Positions 1 to 8,054 of a stretch of 35,962 bases of DNA are shown here, piece by piece. Both the position numbers and the translations under genes were made by a program. The stretch comes from Oscillospiraceae bacterium (GTDB lineage Bacteria > Bacillota > Clostridia > Oscillospirales > Ruminococcaceae), in the NCBI GenBank assembly GCA_017438745.1, contig JAFRUS010000097.1:1-35962 (forward strand), read 5' to 3'. Positions within the stretch are counted from its first letter, which is position 1. The number at the start of each line of letters is the position of its first letter. Below the pieces are notes generated by a model, which worked only from the letters and a program-made list of their open reading frames with translations, was not told the DNA's origin and searched no databases.

Positions 1-61
1 TAATTGCTTTACCTTCTTCTAACAATATTTTCGGATCTGTGATATACTTACGTGGATTCAT
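1..61 (-). CDS. Partial CDS, N-terminus of unknown protein
   Basis: Only the first 20 codons of a minus-strand gene lie inside the window; they read MNPRKYITDPKILLEEGKAI from an ATG at 61-59. A GAGGTG ribosome site lies six bases upstream, and a consensus promoter (82-110) drives it, so the start is well supported. The rest of the gene runs off the left edge. Too little is visible to name a family. It is divergent from the metallophosphoesterase gene. Confidence 0.6.
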   Translation of the reverse strand, partial: MNPRKYITDPKILLEEGKAI

Positions 62-81
62 AGCTTTCACCTCATAGTATA

Positions 82-110
82 AGTATAACACACAATCATT
101 TTTAAGTCAA
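82..110 (-). promoter_or_regulatory. Sigma-A promoter for left-edge gene
   Basis: On the minus strand TTGACT (105-110) and TATACT (82-87) are separated by exactly 17 bases. The predicted start of transcription is about 10-15 bases before the ribosome site of the left-edge gene. No operator-like symmetry was noticed around it. Confidence 0.7.
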
Positions 111-168
111 AGTAAAATTATTTATGACGTTTACTATAAAAAAGTACCTGTAAGAAAGGACACAGAAC

Positions 169-1047
169 ATGGAAAAAGGCGAACAAAGCGTAAAAAAGAC
201 GACAAAGAGAAAAAAGGTTCTCATTACACTGCTTGTATTGGTGGTTATTGCGGTACTGCAGCTTGTGTGGTCGAACGGGTATATTGACGTTGAGAAATAT
301 GAATACCGTGATGCAGGTGTTCCGAAGAGTTTTGACGGGACGAAAATTGTTGCTGTTACTGACTATCACAATCACGGCGGGGCCTATGAGGACAGGCTCG
401 TTAAAAAGATTGCTGAACAGTCACCGGACTACATTTTCTATGTCGGAGATATTATAGATTCATATCTTACCGACGTTGACAAAGCGGAGAGTTTTTTCAG
501 CAAATGTGCGGATATCGCTCCGGGATATCTGGTTTACGGAAACCATGAGCTCAGAGTGGCTAAAGAAGACGGCGGACTTGAACAGTATGACAGGGCGGCT
601 GAAAAATACGGCATTGACATACTGAAAAACGAGATCGCAGATCTTGAAAAGAACGGTGAACATATGTATCTTGCCGGTACGACAGATACCGTCGGACTTT
701 TTGACATTTCAGAAGCGGCGGAGAAACTTGATAAAAGCGCTCCCCTTCTCTGGATACATCACTATCCGGAAGATTTTAATGTCCTTGCAGAGTCAGCAAA
801 AAGGGATGGATTTGAACACGCGCTTATATTCAGCGGACACGCACACGGGGGACTTGTGATGATTCCTTTTACCCGAATCGGAATTTATGCTCCGGGACAG
901 GGATTTTTGCCGGAATACACTTCGGGCGAATATTTTCACGAAGGCAGTGAACTCATTTTAAGCCGCGGATGCGGAAACAGCAGCATCACCCTGCGTTCTT
1001 TTGATCCTTTTGAAATTGTGGTGTGTGAACTGAAATCAGATAAGTAA
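169..1047 (+). CDS. Membrane-anchored metallophosphoesterase
   Basis: This 292-residue protein has the calcineurin-like phosphoesterase motif series: a D-x-H block (VTDYHNH, about residue 63), GD in VGDIID (about 93), GNHE in YGNHEL (about 123) and GHAHGG (about 222). These residues normally bind two metals and hydrolyse phosphoesters. A lysine-rich N-terminus is followed by one hydrophobic segment (about residues 16-36), so the catalytic domain is probably outside the membrane, as in YkuE/YaeI-like enzymes. The ATG at 169 follows an AAAGGA site. It stands alone, divergent from the left-edge gene and about 100 bases before the response regulator. The substrate cannot be told from sequence. 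Confidence 0.85.
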   Translation: MEKGEQSVKKTTKRKKVLITLLVLVVIAVLQLVWSNGYIDVEKYEYRDAGVPKSFDGTKIVAVTDYHNHGGAYEDRLVKKIAEQSPDYIFYVGDIIDSYLTDVDKAESFFSKCADIAPGYLVYGNHELRVAKEDGGLEQYDRAAEKYGIDILKNEIADLEKNGEHMYLAGTTDTVGLFDISEAAEKLDKSAPLLWIHHYPEDFNVLAESAKRDGFEHALIFSGHAHGGLVMIPFTRIGIYAPGQGFLPEYTSGEYFHEGSELILSRGCGNSSITLRSFDPFEIVVCELKSDK

Positions 1048-1147
1048 GGAACTAAAAACATGATTGACCGTGAAATCAGACTCTGAATGATCTGAAGAGA
1101 TTTATGAAATTTACTGTTGATCTGTATAAGTATAACAGGAGATATCA

Positions 1148-1813
1148 ATGAAAAAAATACTCATTATTGAAGACGACGCAGTACTCAGCGAGGAACTTTG
1201 TACCCTGCTTAAAAATTCAGGCTATGAAGCTTCGCGCGTAACTGACTTTGAAACTACAGCAGACCAGATGCGTTCATCTGACGCCGACCTTATCCTGCTT
1301 GATATAAATCTTCCGTTCACAGGCGGTGAGACACTTCTTCAGGAATTCCGTAAAACAAGTGACAAACCGGTTATCATGCTCACAAGCCGTACCACCGAGA
1401 TAGACGAAGTGCTTTCCATGAGCTACGGTGCGGATGACTACATAACCAAGCCGTACAATCCGACCATTCTTCTGCTTCGTGTTTCCGCCGTACTCAAACG
1501 CCTTGAACGCAGCAGTTCTGCTCAGGTCATGTATCACGATGCCGAGGTAAGTACCGTTAAGGGAAGCCTTACACGTAACGGAAATGAAATGGTACTTACC
1601 AAGAATGAAATGATCATCTTCCAGCTTCTTCTCGACCGCAAGGGAGAGATCGTCACCCGTGATGACCTGATGACTACTCTGTGGGATAACAACGAATTTG
1701 TAAATGACAACGCACTTTCAGTAAACGTAAGCCGTCTCCGTGGAAAACTTGCTGAACTCGGCTTTGAGGATGCCATCGAGACAAGAAAGAAACAGGGGTA
1801 CGTACTGCGATGA
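1148..1813 (+). CDS. OmpR-family response regulator, BceR-type
   Basis: This 221-residue two-domain regulator has a receiver domain with E8/D9/D10, phospho-acceptor D52 (LLDINLP), T79 and K101. It is followed by an OmpR/PhoB winged helix at about 130-221 (LTKNEMIIFQLLLDRKGEIV, then NVSRLRGKL). The start is supported by AGGAG upstream of ATG 1148. Its stop overlaps the kinase start (1810), so the two are translationally coupled. With the intramembrane kinase and FtsX-type ABC transporter downstream, it fits the Bce module that answers peptide antibiotics acting on lipid II cycle intermediates. Its likely target is the inverted repeat at 2874-2893. Module type is inferred from context; the particular inducer is unknown. 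Confidence 0.9.
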   Translation: MKKILIIEDDAVLSEELCTLLKNSGYEASRVTDFETTADQMRSSDADLILLDINLPFTGGETLLQEFRKTSDKPVIMLTSRTTEIDEVLSMSYGADDYITKPYNPTILLLRVSAVLKRLERSSSAQVMYHDAEVSTVKGSLTRNGNEMVLTKNEMIIFQLLLDRKGEIVTRDDLMTTLWDNNEFVNDNALSVNVSRLRGKLAELGFEDAIETRKKQGYVLR

Positions 1814-2805
1814 GATTTTCCGCTTATTTAAAAGACAGACTCCCTGCTATTATCATTTTCGTGGTTTCTTTACTTCTTTCTCTCATCTTTCTGAGGGCAT
1901 ACCACGTTATAACCGAGGCACTTGCGGTACTTTGTGTGATTCTTACCGCAGGTGCATTTTCCGTGTTTCTCTGGGATTATCTCAGAAAAAAGCCTTTCTA
2001 CGACAAGCTTCAGAACTGCATAAATGAGCTTGATCAGAAATATCTTATCTCGGAAATGGTAACTCCGCCGGATTTTCTGGAAGGCCGTATTCTTGCAGAT
2101 GTGCTTCAGGAATGTGACCGCTCCATGTGCGATAACGTTGCGTTTCACCGTCGTGAATCCGCGGAATTCCGTGAATATATCGAAATGTGGGTGCATGAGG
2201 TCAAGCTTCCGGTGGCGAGCCTTCAGCTGATGTGCCACAACGACGGCAATTCGAAATACAGCGAACAGCTCAAACGAATTGACGACTATATAGAAAACGT
2301 ACTCTACTACGCACGCAGCCGCAATGCGGAAAAGGACTACATTATAAAGAAGACCTCACTTAAGCGTGCATTTATCGATACCGCCATCCGTTACCGCGAG
2401 GAGCTTCAGGAGCGGGGCATTGCCTTAAGCACTGAAAATCTTGACGTGGATATCATGACCGATGCAAAATGGCTCGGATTTATCTTCAGCCAGCTCATGG
2501 GAAACAGCATGAAGTACGAAGCCACTGAGATAACCGTCACCGCTGAGGAAACGAGTGACAGCATCTCACTGCATTTCCGCGACAACGGCATAGGCATACC
2601 GGAAAGCGACCTGCCGTATATTTTTGAAAAGTCATTCACCGGTGAGAACGGAAGAACTCATACCAAATCAACCGGCATGGGTCTTTACATTGTAAGCATG
2701 CTCTGCCAGAAACTCGGTCACTCTGTAAGTGCAAAGTCTGTACAGGGTGAATACACTGAAATAATTATTTCTTTCGGAAAAAATGATTTTCTTGACGTAA
2801 AATAA
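1810..2805 (+). CDS. Intramembrane-sensing histidine kinase, BceS-type
   Basis: This 331-residue kinase has two adjacent membrane helices at about residues 11-30 and 36-55 with almost no extracellular loop, the hallmark of intramembrane-sensing kinases that read the flux of a partner ABC transporter. The phospho-acceptor is H129 in MWVHEVKLP. The ATPase shows the N box (N232 in GNSMKYE), G1 box DNGIGIP (about 258) and G2 box TGMGLY (about 288). It overlaps the response regulator by four bases. No strong terminator was seen after its stop; a 200-base gap with its own operator and promoter separates it from the transporter genes. Confidence 0.9.
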   Translation: MRFSAYLKDRLPAIIIFVVSLLLSLIFLRAYHVITEALAVLCVILTAGAFSVFLWDYLRKKPFYDKLQNCINELDQKYLISEMVTPPDFLEGRILADVLQECDRSMCDNVAFHRRESAEFREYIEMWVHEVKLPVASLQLMCHNDGNSKYSEQLKRIDDYIENVLYYARSRNAEKDYIIKKTSLKRAFIDTAIRYREELQERGIALSTENLDVDIMTDAKWLGFIFSQLMGNSMKYEATEITVTAEETSDSISLHFRDNGIGIPESDLPYIFEKSFTGENGRTHTKSTGMGLYIVSMLCQKLGHSVSAKSVQGEYTEIIISFGKNDFLDVK

Positions 2806-2873
2806 CTGCGTAGATCACGTATCTGCGTTATTTATGAATGATTACCGCTTGAATCTGCAATAAAAAATCTCCA

Positions 2874-2893
2874 ACATTACAAAATCGTAATGT
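2874..2893 (+). promoter_or_regulatory. Inverted-repeat operator for Bce-type regulator
   Basis: ACATTAC and GTAATGT form perfect seven-base arms around a six-base spacer. A further GTAATG half-site follows at 2897-2902. The centre lies about 60 bases ahead of the expected transcription start of the transporter operon, an activation geometry for OmpR-type regulators. Binding by the regulator at 1148-1813 is inference. Confidence 0.55.
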
Positions 2894-2933
2894 TCTGTAA
2901 TGATAAACGAACGACTATGCTCTGCCTTTATGA

Positions 2934-2939
2934 TATACT
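2934..2939 (+). promoter_or_regulatory. -10 element of transporter operon
   Basis: TATACT is present, but nothing close to TTGACA is found 17 bases upstream. A good -10 with a poor -35 is what an activator-dependent promoter looks like and agrees with the operator at 2874-2893. The leader is about 70 bases long. Confidence 0.45.
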
Positions 2940-3012
2940 AAGATCATCGAAGGGGAAACCCGATACAAAATCGTAAATCTTAAATTTAAAATAAAGGTAA
3001 AAGGTGATCATT

Positions 3013-3216
3013 ATGAAAAAGAATTCAAAAACAAACAGCTTAAAGACAAGCATCGCTATCTCATCAGTAACAGTTATCCTGCTCCTCATATTCTCTGTGA
3101 TCGAAATTGTTCAGACAAAGAAATTCTCATTCGGATTTGGTACAATACTTGCTGCAAACGTTACGATCCTTGCATCATCACTTGAAGCTTACAACAAAAC
3201 AAAAGAAGAGGCATAA
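3013..3216 (+). CDS. Small single-pass membrane protein
   Basis: A 67-residue protein starts at ATG 3013; the upstream in-frame GTG at 3004 lies inside the ribosome site AAAGGTG and is unlikely. It has a basic N-terminus, a hydrophobic helix at about residues 14-32, a short polar stretch and a second, weaker apolar segment (FGTILAANVTILASSLEA). Its stop and the start of the ABC ATPase share a base (TAATG), so the two are coupled. Family unknown. Position as first gene of the transporter operon suggests an accessory subunit or modulator of the Bce-type transporter, which is inference. Confidence 0.7.
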   Translation: MKKNSKTNSLKTSIAISSVTVILLLIFSVIEIVQTKKFSFGFGTILAANVTILASSLEAYNKTKEEA

Positions 3217-3986
3217 TGAAAATGGAATTACTTAAGATAGACCACATAGAAAAATACTACGGAAGCAAATCGGTGCTTACAAAAGCGATAGACGACATAT
3301 CACTGAATGTAAATGAAGGTGAATTCGTCGCGGTAATGGGGGCTTCCGGAAGCGGAAAAACTACTCTTCTCAACTGCATTTCAACAATTGACCGTGTAAC
3401 TTCAGGACATATACTCCTTGAAAATACGGACATTACAACACTTAAGGGAAAGGAACTTAACCGTTTCCGCCGTGAAAAGCTCGGATTCATTTTTCAGGAC
3501 TTCAATCTTCTCGACACCCTTACAGCATACGAAAATATAGCACTTGCTCTTTCAATTCAGAAAAAGCCGGCTGCTGAAATAGATGAAGCCATCAAAAAGG
3601 TTGCCGACCAGCTCGGCATTACCGAAGTGCTTCAGAAATATCCTTACCAGATGTCCGGCGGACAGAAGCAGCGTGTTGCTTCCGCCCGTGCGATAGTGAC
3701 CAACCCGAAGCTCATCTTAGCCGATGAACCTACCGGTGCTCTCGATTCAAAGTCAGCAAAGCTCCTGCTTGAACGCTTCCGCTATCTCAATACGGAATGC
3801 GGCGCAACAATTATGATGGTAACACACGACAGCTTCACAGCAAGCTATGCCGGACGCGTTATCTTCATCAAGGACGGAAAGATCTTTAATGAGCTAAACC
3901 GCGGTTCCGACAGCAGAAAGCAGTTCTTCGACAAGATAATCGATGTGGTTACTCTTCTGGGAGGTGACATGAGCGATGCTCTTTAA
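3216..3986 (+). CDS. ABC transporter ATP-binding protein, BceA-type
   Basis: This 256-residue ATPase of the MacB/BceA type carries Walker [10 protein letters not shown] (about residues 42-50), a Q-loop at IFQDFNLLD, signature SGGQKQR (about 146), Walker [13 protein letters not shown] and an H-loop in MMVTHD. It powers the permease encoded next (11-base overlap). ATG 3216 is coupled to the small upstream gene; an in-frame ATG two codons later is an alternative. The length is slightly above the family usual because of a C-terminal tail. Together with the permease it is expected to free lipid II cycle intermediates from peptide antibiotics and to signal to the upstream kinase. Confidence 0.93.
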   Translation: MKMELLKIDHIEKYYGSKSVLTKAIDDISLNVNEGEFVAVMGASGSGKTTLLNCISTIDRVTSGHILLENTDITTLKGKELNRFRREKLGFIFQDFNLLDTLTAYENIALALSIQKKPAAEIDEAIKKVADQLGITEVLQKYPYQMSGGQKQRVASARAIVTNPKLILADEPTGALDSKSAKLLLERFRYLNTECGATIMMVTHDSFTASYAGRVIFIKDGKIFNELNRGSDSRKQFFDKIIDVVTLLGGDMSDAL

Positions 3987-6015
3987 ACTTTCATTTAACA
4001 ATATGCGCAGAAGTCTCCGTGACTACGCCGTTTACTTCTTCACACTTATAATCGGTGTATCCATCTTCTACGTTTTCAACGCAACAAGCGGACAGGCTGC
4101 CATGATGCGTGTCTCCGCAAGCACAAGACCGATAATCGATCTTCTCAAAACTGTTATTTCCGGAACAAGTGTTCTGGTTTCAGGAATTCTCGGTTTCCTT
4201 ATAGTATATGCAAGCCGTTTCCTCATGAAGCGCAGAAGCAGAGAATTCGCCCTCTACATGACACTGGGCATGAGCAAGTGGAAGATATCATCCATCATCT
4301 TAATGGAAACCTTATTCGCAGGTATCGGCTCACTGGGATGCGGACTTCTTATCGGTATCGGACTTTCACAGCTCATGAGTGCTCTTGTGGCAAATCTTTT
4401 TGAAGCCGATATGACAGGATACCGCTTCACTGTTTCAGGCGAGTCAATAGCAAAGACGATCATCTATTTCGCAGTAATGTACGGCGTTGTGGTACTCTTC
4501 AACGGCGGTGCCATCACAAAGATGAAGCTTATCGACCTTATGAATTCAGGCAAGCGCTCCGAGCAGGTAAAACTTAAGAACCCTGTTCTCTGCGTTCTGA
4601 TATTCCTCGTTTCAGCAGCGGCTCTCGGCTACAGCTACTTCCAGGTTGGATTCAGAACATTCACAATAACACAGTCTGCTCTTCTGGTTTACATAATCAT
4701 CGGAAGCATCGCAACATTCCTTATCTTCTGGTCAGTATCAGGTATGCTCCTCCGTGTGATGATGTCATCGAAAAACCTTTATCACAGAGGACTCAACGCA
4801 TTCACATTCAGACAGATAAGCAGCAAGGTAAACACAATGGTCTTCTCACTGACAATTATCTGCCTTATGCTTTTCATCACTATCTGCGCACTTACTTCAG
4901 CTTTTTCACTCCGCAACTCAATGAACTACAACCTCAACCACTACTGCCCTACCGATTTTGAAGCATTTATTGAATATTCAGATGATGCTGAGGAAAAGAG
5001 AACTGTTTCCGATGTATACGCAGACTGCGGTGTGAACATGGACGATTATTTTGAAAAGACTTTTACATTCAGTTCATACGAATCTCCTGATCTTACATTT
5101 GAAGCATTCTTCGGCGAGGACTGTGCCGAAATAAAAGAGATCTTCCCTTACATCGAAATGGATACCAGAATGGAACTTGTAAGATTAAGAGACTATAACG
5201 ATCTCATGGAGTTCTATGGCCTCGAAAACAGACTCGAACTCAATGACGGTGAATATATCGTTCTCTGCGACTTTAAATCAATGATGGAACTCTGCAACAT
5301 GGAACTTCAGAAAAATACTGAGATAAATGCCTGCGGACATACACTGAAGCCGAAGTACAGCGAATGCAGTGACGGATTCGTTGATATGTCAGCACAGCGC
5401 GGCAATATGGGTATATTCATTGTTCCGGACGACACCGTAGACGAAAATTATTCTGCAGGCGAACGTTTCTTCGGAAAATATACAGCGGAAGCTTCAGAAG
5501 ATCTCGATGCAACAGAAGAATTCTTCACTGAAAAAGGCAGTGAAACAGCAGAAGCGATCGGAAAAGACGACAACATTTCATACGGCATGTACTTCACAAG
5601 AACCATTCTTGCAGCTGCAACAGTCGGACTCGGTGCCATCGCAACATTCCTTGGCCTCTACATCGGACTTGTTTTCCTCATCGCCTGCGGTGCGATCCTC
5701 GCCCTCAAGGAACTTTCCGAAAGCGTTGACAGCATCGGCCGCTACGAAATGCTCCGCAAGATCGGTGCCGAGGAAAATAATATCTCAAAGTCACTTTTCG
5801 TTCAGACAGGTATCTTCTTCCTTCTCCCTCTCCTTCTCAGCGCACTTCATTCAGTATTCGGAATTAAATTCGCAGTCGGCGTGCTCGAATCCTTCGGAAC
5901 TGAAAACATCATGCAGTCAGTTATTGCAACATCAGCTATTATCCTTGCTATCTACGGCGGATACTTCGTTATCACATACTTCAGCAGCAGGGGAATTATA
6001 AAGGACAGAAAATAA
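3976..6015 (+). CDS. FtsX-like ABC permease, BceB-type
   Basis: This 679-residue integral membrane protein has the BceB layout: one N-terminal helix (about 20-38), a bundle of helices to about residue 310, a large extracellular domain of roughly 200 residues (about 315-535, acidic), and three C-terminal helices (about 540-670). The FtsX-like signature FLMKRRSREFALYMTLGMSK is visible at about 83-102. It overlaps the ATPase gene by 11 bases and is the last gene of the unit, followed by a strong terminator. The extracellular domain is the expected peptide-sensing part; the ligand is not predictable. Confidence 0.92.
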   Translation: MLFKLSFNNMRRSLRDYAVYFFTLIIGVSIFYVFNATSGQAAMMRVSASTRPIIDLLKTVISGTSVLVSGILGFLIVYASRFLMKRRSREFALYMTLGMSKWKISSIILMETLFAGIGSLGCGLLIGIGLSQLMSALVANLFEADMTGYRFTVSGESIAKTIIYFAVMYGVVVLFNGGAITKMKLIDLMNSGKRSEQVKLKNPVLCVLIFLVSAAALGYSYFQVGFRTFTITQSALLVYIIIGSIATFLIFWSVSGMLLRVMMSSKNLYHRGLNAFTFRQISSKVNTMVFSLTIICLMLFITICALTSAFSLRNSMNYNLNHYCPTDFEAFIEYSDDAEEKRTVSDVYADCGVNMDDYFEKTFTFSSYESPDLTFEAFFGEDCAEIKEIFPYIEMDTRMELVRLRDYNDLMEFYGLENRLELNDGEYIVLCDFKSMMELCNMELQKNTEINACGHTLKPKYSECSDGFVDMSAQRGNMGIFIVPDDTVDENYSAGERFFGKYTAEASEDLDATEEFFTEKGSETAEAIGKDDNISYGMYFTRTILAAATVGLGAIATFLGLYIGLVFLIACGAILALKELSESVDSIGRYEMLRKIGAEENNISKSLFVQTGIFFLLPLLLSALHSVFGIKFAVGVLESFGTENIMQSVIATSAIILAIYGGYFVITYFSSRGIIKDRK

Positions 6016-6083
6016 AAAAGAGAAACAGCAAAACGGGTAGATCACATTATAAATTCATAGACTTAAAAAGTCCTGAGTACAAC

Positions 6084-6147
6084 AAAATCAGCATATCTTA
6101 CTCACGTAAATATCAATACGTGGGGTCAGATATGCTGATTTTCTTTT
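6084..6147. terminator. Bidirectional terminator between convergent operons
   Basis: Fifteen-base arms, 6084-6098 and 6128-6142, pair perfectly. The intervening loop itself contains CACGTA/TACGTG. TTTTCTTTT follows on the plus strand and TTTTG on the minus strand, so it can stop the transporter operon and the nitroreductase operon, which converge here. Confidence 0.85.
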
Positions 6148-6168
6148 AAGGAGAGGATACAGGAGGTT

Positions 6169-6960
6169 TTACAAAGTAACTGTAGCGACATATTCGATTC
6201 CGTCCGGAACGGATATCTTCGGATCCTGTACGGTCAGACTGCCGTCTGTCAGAAGCATGAAGTGATTCAGAGCAATGCCGACGTCTATCTTCTGAAGATC
6301 GCCTGTGCGGTCGCCGATGAATCCTCTGCTGTGCTTAACGTAGAAATGAAAAGCATTTCCGCACTTTACCACGCGCCACGGCTGCTTGTTTACTGCCGAA
6401 GGTGCAAGGCGTACGGCTTCGATGGCGTTCATCAGTTCGCTGTCACATTCCTTCAGCGGCTCAGAAAAGCTGTTTTCGAAGAAAAGTTCTGATACTGGTC
6501 TGCGTTTGTCAGCCTGTATGGCAGTTCTCATGGTGATCTCTTTTACAGACATCTTTTTGGCAGGATAGCCAAGCGGGCTGGCGCAGTACATGCGTTCATC
6601 AGTGCCGAGACCGGCTGCGTTTTCGAACAGTTCACGTTTGAAAGTGCCGCCTATCCATGTAGTTCCGATACCCAGTGACCATGCGAAAAGAACAAGGTGT
6701 TCAAAGGCATATCCGAAGGCCTCTTCGCTGTGAGGAACAGGTCTGACTTTGGCTGCGACATACATGTGTTCGCCTGATATTACCGGACTTGAAAGTCCGT
6801 ATTTATATTTTTCAAGAAGAACGAATTCAACCGGAATGTTATAAGGGTTTGTTATTGTTGGTATGAATCTTTTCAGCTGTCCGATATGGTCTTCGGAAAG
6901 CGGAGTATCGTCAAAAGTCCGGACGCTCCTTCGGGTCTTTATTGTTTCTGATATATCCAT
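6169..6960 (-). CDS. Nitroreductase family protein (TM1586-like)
   Basis: The protein is 263 residues. It has an N-terminal nitroreductase helix (IKTRRSVRTFDDTPLS), a duplicated nitroreductase half (APSAVNKQPWRVV, about residue 195) and FAWSLGIGTTWIGGTF in the middle, matching the single-chain duplicated flavin nitroreductases of the TM1586 type. They use FMN and NAD(P)H to reduce nitro compounds or quinones. The start at 6960 is preferred because AAAGGAAC precedes it; an upstream in-frame ATG at 6993 would overlap the peroxidase gene. It is the last gene of the repressor-peroxidase-nitroreductase operon, so a redox-defence role is likely. Confidence 0.8.
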   Translation of the reverse strand: MDISETIKTRRSVRTFDDTPLSEDHIGQLKRFIPTITNPYNIPVEFVLLEKYKYGLSSPVISGEHMYVAAKVRPVPHSEEAFGYAFEHLVLFAWSLGIGTTWIGGTFKRELFENAAGLGTDERMYCASPLGYPAKKMSVKEITMRTAIQADKRRPVSELFFENSFSEPLKECDSELMNAIEAVRLAPSAVNKQPWRVVKCGNAFHFYVKHSRGFIGDRTGDLQKIDVGIALNHFMLLTDGSLTVQDPKISVPDGIEYVATVTL

Positions 6961-6985
6961 TGGCAAAGTTCCTTTAAGACTGATA

Positions 6986-7534
6986 TTATCCAAGCAGATC
7001 TTCCACAGCTTTTCTTACGTCTTTCATATCTGCTGTCGGTTCAAATCTTGCAACGACCTTACCTGTTTTGTTAACGAGGAACTTTGTGAAATTCCACTTG
7101 ATGTATGCCTTGTCGCCGAACTTCTTGTTGTTCATGTCAGCGAATTTGTTGAGAGCTGCATTTTTGATTCCGCCGCCGAAACCTGCAAAAGGCTTTTCTG
7201 TTGCAAGGAAAGCGAACAGAGGGTCAGCGCTTTCTCCGTTTACATCTATTTTTGCAAACTGCGGGAATTCAGTACCGAACTTCAGCTGGCAGAACTGATG
7301 TATTTCATCTTCGCTGCCCGGTGCCTGGTTTGCAAACTGATTGCACGGGAAGTCCAGTATTTCAAATCCCTTGCCGCGAAGATCACGGTACATTTCTTCA
7401 AGAGGTTCGTAGTGCGGTGTGAATCCGCAGCCTGTTGCTGTATTGACGATAAGCATTACCTTGCCGTTATACTCGTCAAGATCAACGTTGTTACCCTTGC
7501 GGTCCTTAACTGTGAAGTCGTATACTGTTTTCAT
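6986..7534 (-). CDS. Glutathione peroxidase family protein (Cys type)
   Basis: The 182-residue protein spans the whole family. The peroxidatic position is C36 in ATGCGFTPHY (Cys, not Sec), then FPCNQF with the conserved Gln and a second Cys, a further Cys in QFCQ, and WNFTKFLV near residue 147 carrying the conserved Trp and Asn. Cys-type enzymes of this family usually take electrons from thioredoxin rather than glutathione and reduce organic peroxides. It sits between an OhrR-type repressor (14 bases) and a nitroreductase, so it is probably induced by organic peroxide. Confidence 0.93.
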   Translation of the reverse strand: MKTVYDFTVKDRKGNNVDLDEYNGKVMLIVNTATGCGFTPHYEPLEEMYRDLRGKGFEILDFPCNQFANQAPGSEDEIHQFCQLKFGTEFPQFAKIDVNGESADPLFAFLATEKPFAGFGGGIKNAALNKFADMNNKKFGDKAYIKWNFTKFLVNKTGKVVARFEPTADMKDVRKAVEDLLG

Positions 7535-7547
7535 AATTATGCTCCTT

Positions 7548-7994
7548 TCAGAATTCGTCGTTGTTTGATTTTAATAATTCGTAAAGCAGTAAGTAAAGCT
7601 GCTTTGCTTTTTCAGGTTCCATTTTTACGCATTTACCGACCTGCTGCGGAATGTCCTTTGCTTTTTCCTGCAGTGCTTTTCCCTGTTCGGTAAGATGTAT
7701 AAGAACAACACGTTCGTCTTCTTTACTGTGCTCTTTGGTAACAAAGCCGAGAGAGATCATCTTTTTAATGAGCGGGGAAAGAGTGCCGCTGTCCAGCATA
7801 AGTCTTCTGCACAGATCACCGACGGTGATACCGTCCTGTTCCCACAGCACGAGCATGACAATGTACTGCGTGTACGTCAGACCCAGTGGTTTCAGATACG
7901 GAGTGTATGCTCCTGTAACGACTCTTGATGCAGCGTAAAGCGGAAAGCAGAGCTGGTTATCAAGTTTCATTGCTTCTTTGTAATCGTAATCCAT
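7548..7994 (-). CDS. OhrR-type MarR family peroxide-sensing repressor
   Basis: This 148-residue winged-helix regulator begins LDNQLCFPLYAASR; C16 matches the reactive cysteine of OhrR, and the following LTYTQYIVMLVLWE and DSGTLSPLIKKM blocks are typical of this branch. The oxidised Cys normally releases the repressor from DNA. ATG 7994 is chosen for its AAAGGCGGTG ribosome site; an upstream in-frame start at 8021 lies inside the operator. It is the first gene of an operon with a peroxidase and a nitroreductase. The operator at 8017-8031 covers its own -10, so autorepression is expected. Confidence 0.88.
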   Translation of the reverse strand: MDYDYKEAMKLDNQLCFPLYAASRVVTGAYTPYLKPLGLTYTQYIVMLVLWEQDGITVGDLCRRLMLDSGTLSPLIKKMISLGFVTKEHSKEDERVVLIHLTEQGKALQEKAKDIPQQVGKCVKMEPEKAKQLYLLLYELLKSNNDEF

Positions 7995-8016
7995 AAGATC
8001 ACCGCCTTTTGTTGTT

Positions 8017-8031
8017 TGCAATTATATTGTA
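8017..8031 (-). promoter_or_regulatory. OhrR-like operator over the -10 element
   Basis: TGCAATTATATTGTA is an inverted repeat (TGCAAT/ATTGTA, one mismatch) resembling the AT-rich OhrR boxes. It coincides with the -10 hexamer at 8026-8031, the expected place for a repressor site. Assignment to the regulator encoded 23 bases downstream is inference. Confidence 0.6.
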
Positions 8032-8054
8032 TCACACATAAATTGATCTGTCAA
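8026..8054 (-). promoter_or_regulatory. Promoter of the peroxide-response operon
   Basis: On the minus strand TTGACA (8049-8054) and TACAAT (8026-8031) are 17 bases apart. The -35 is inside the last codons of the ThiE/TenI gene, so the operon is separately transcribed even though it follows the thiamine genes closely. Confidence 0.75.

Noticed and set aside
5507..6001. 164-codon ORF inside the ABC permease
   Set aside because: Shifted frame of the permease; Ser/Gln-rich and without ribosome site.
6863..7693. 276-codon plus-strand ORF
   Set aside because: Antisense shadow of the glutathione peroxidase and its neighbours.
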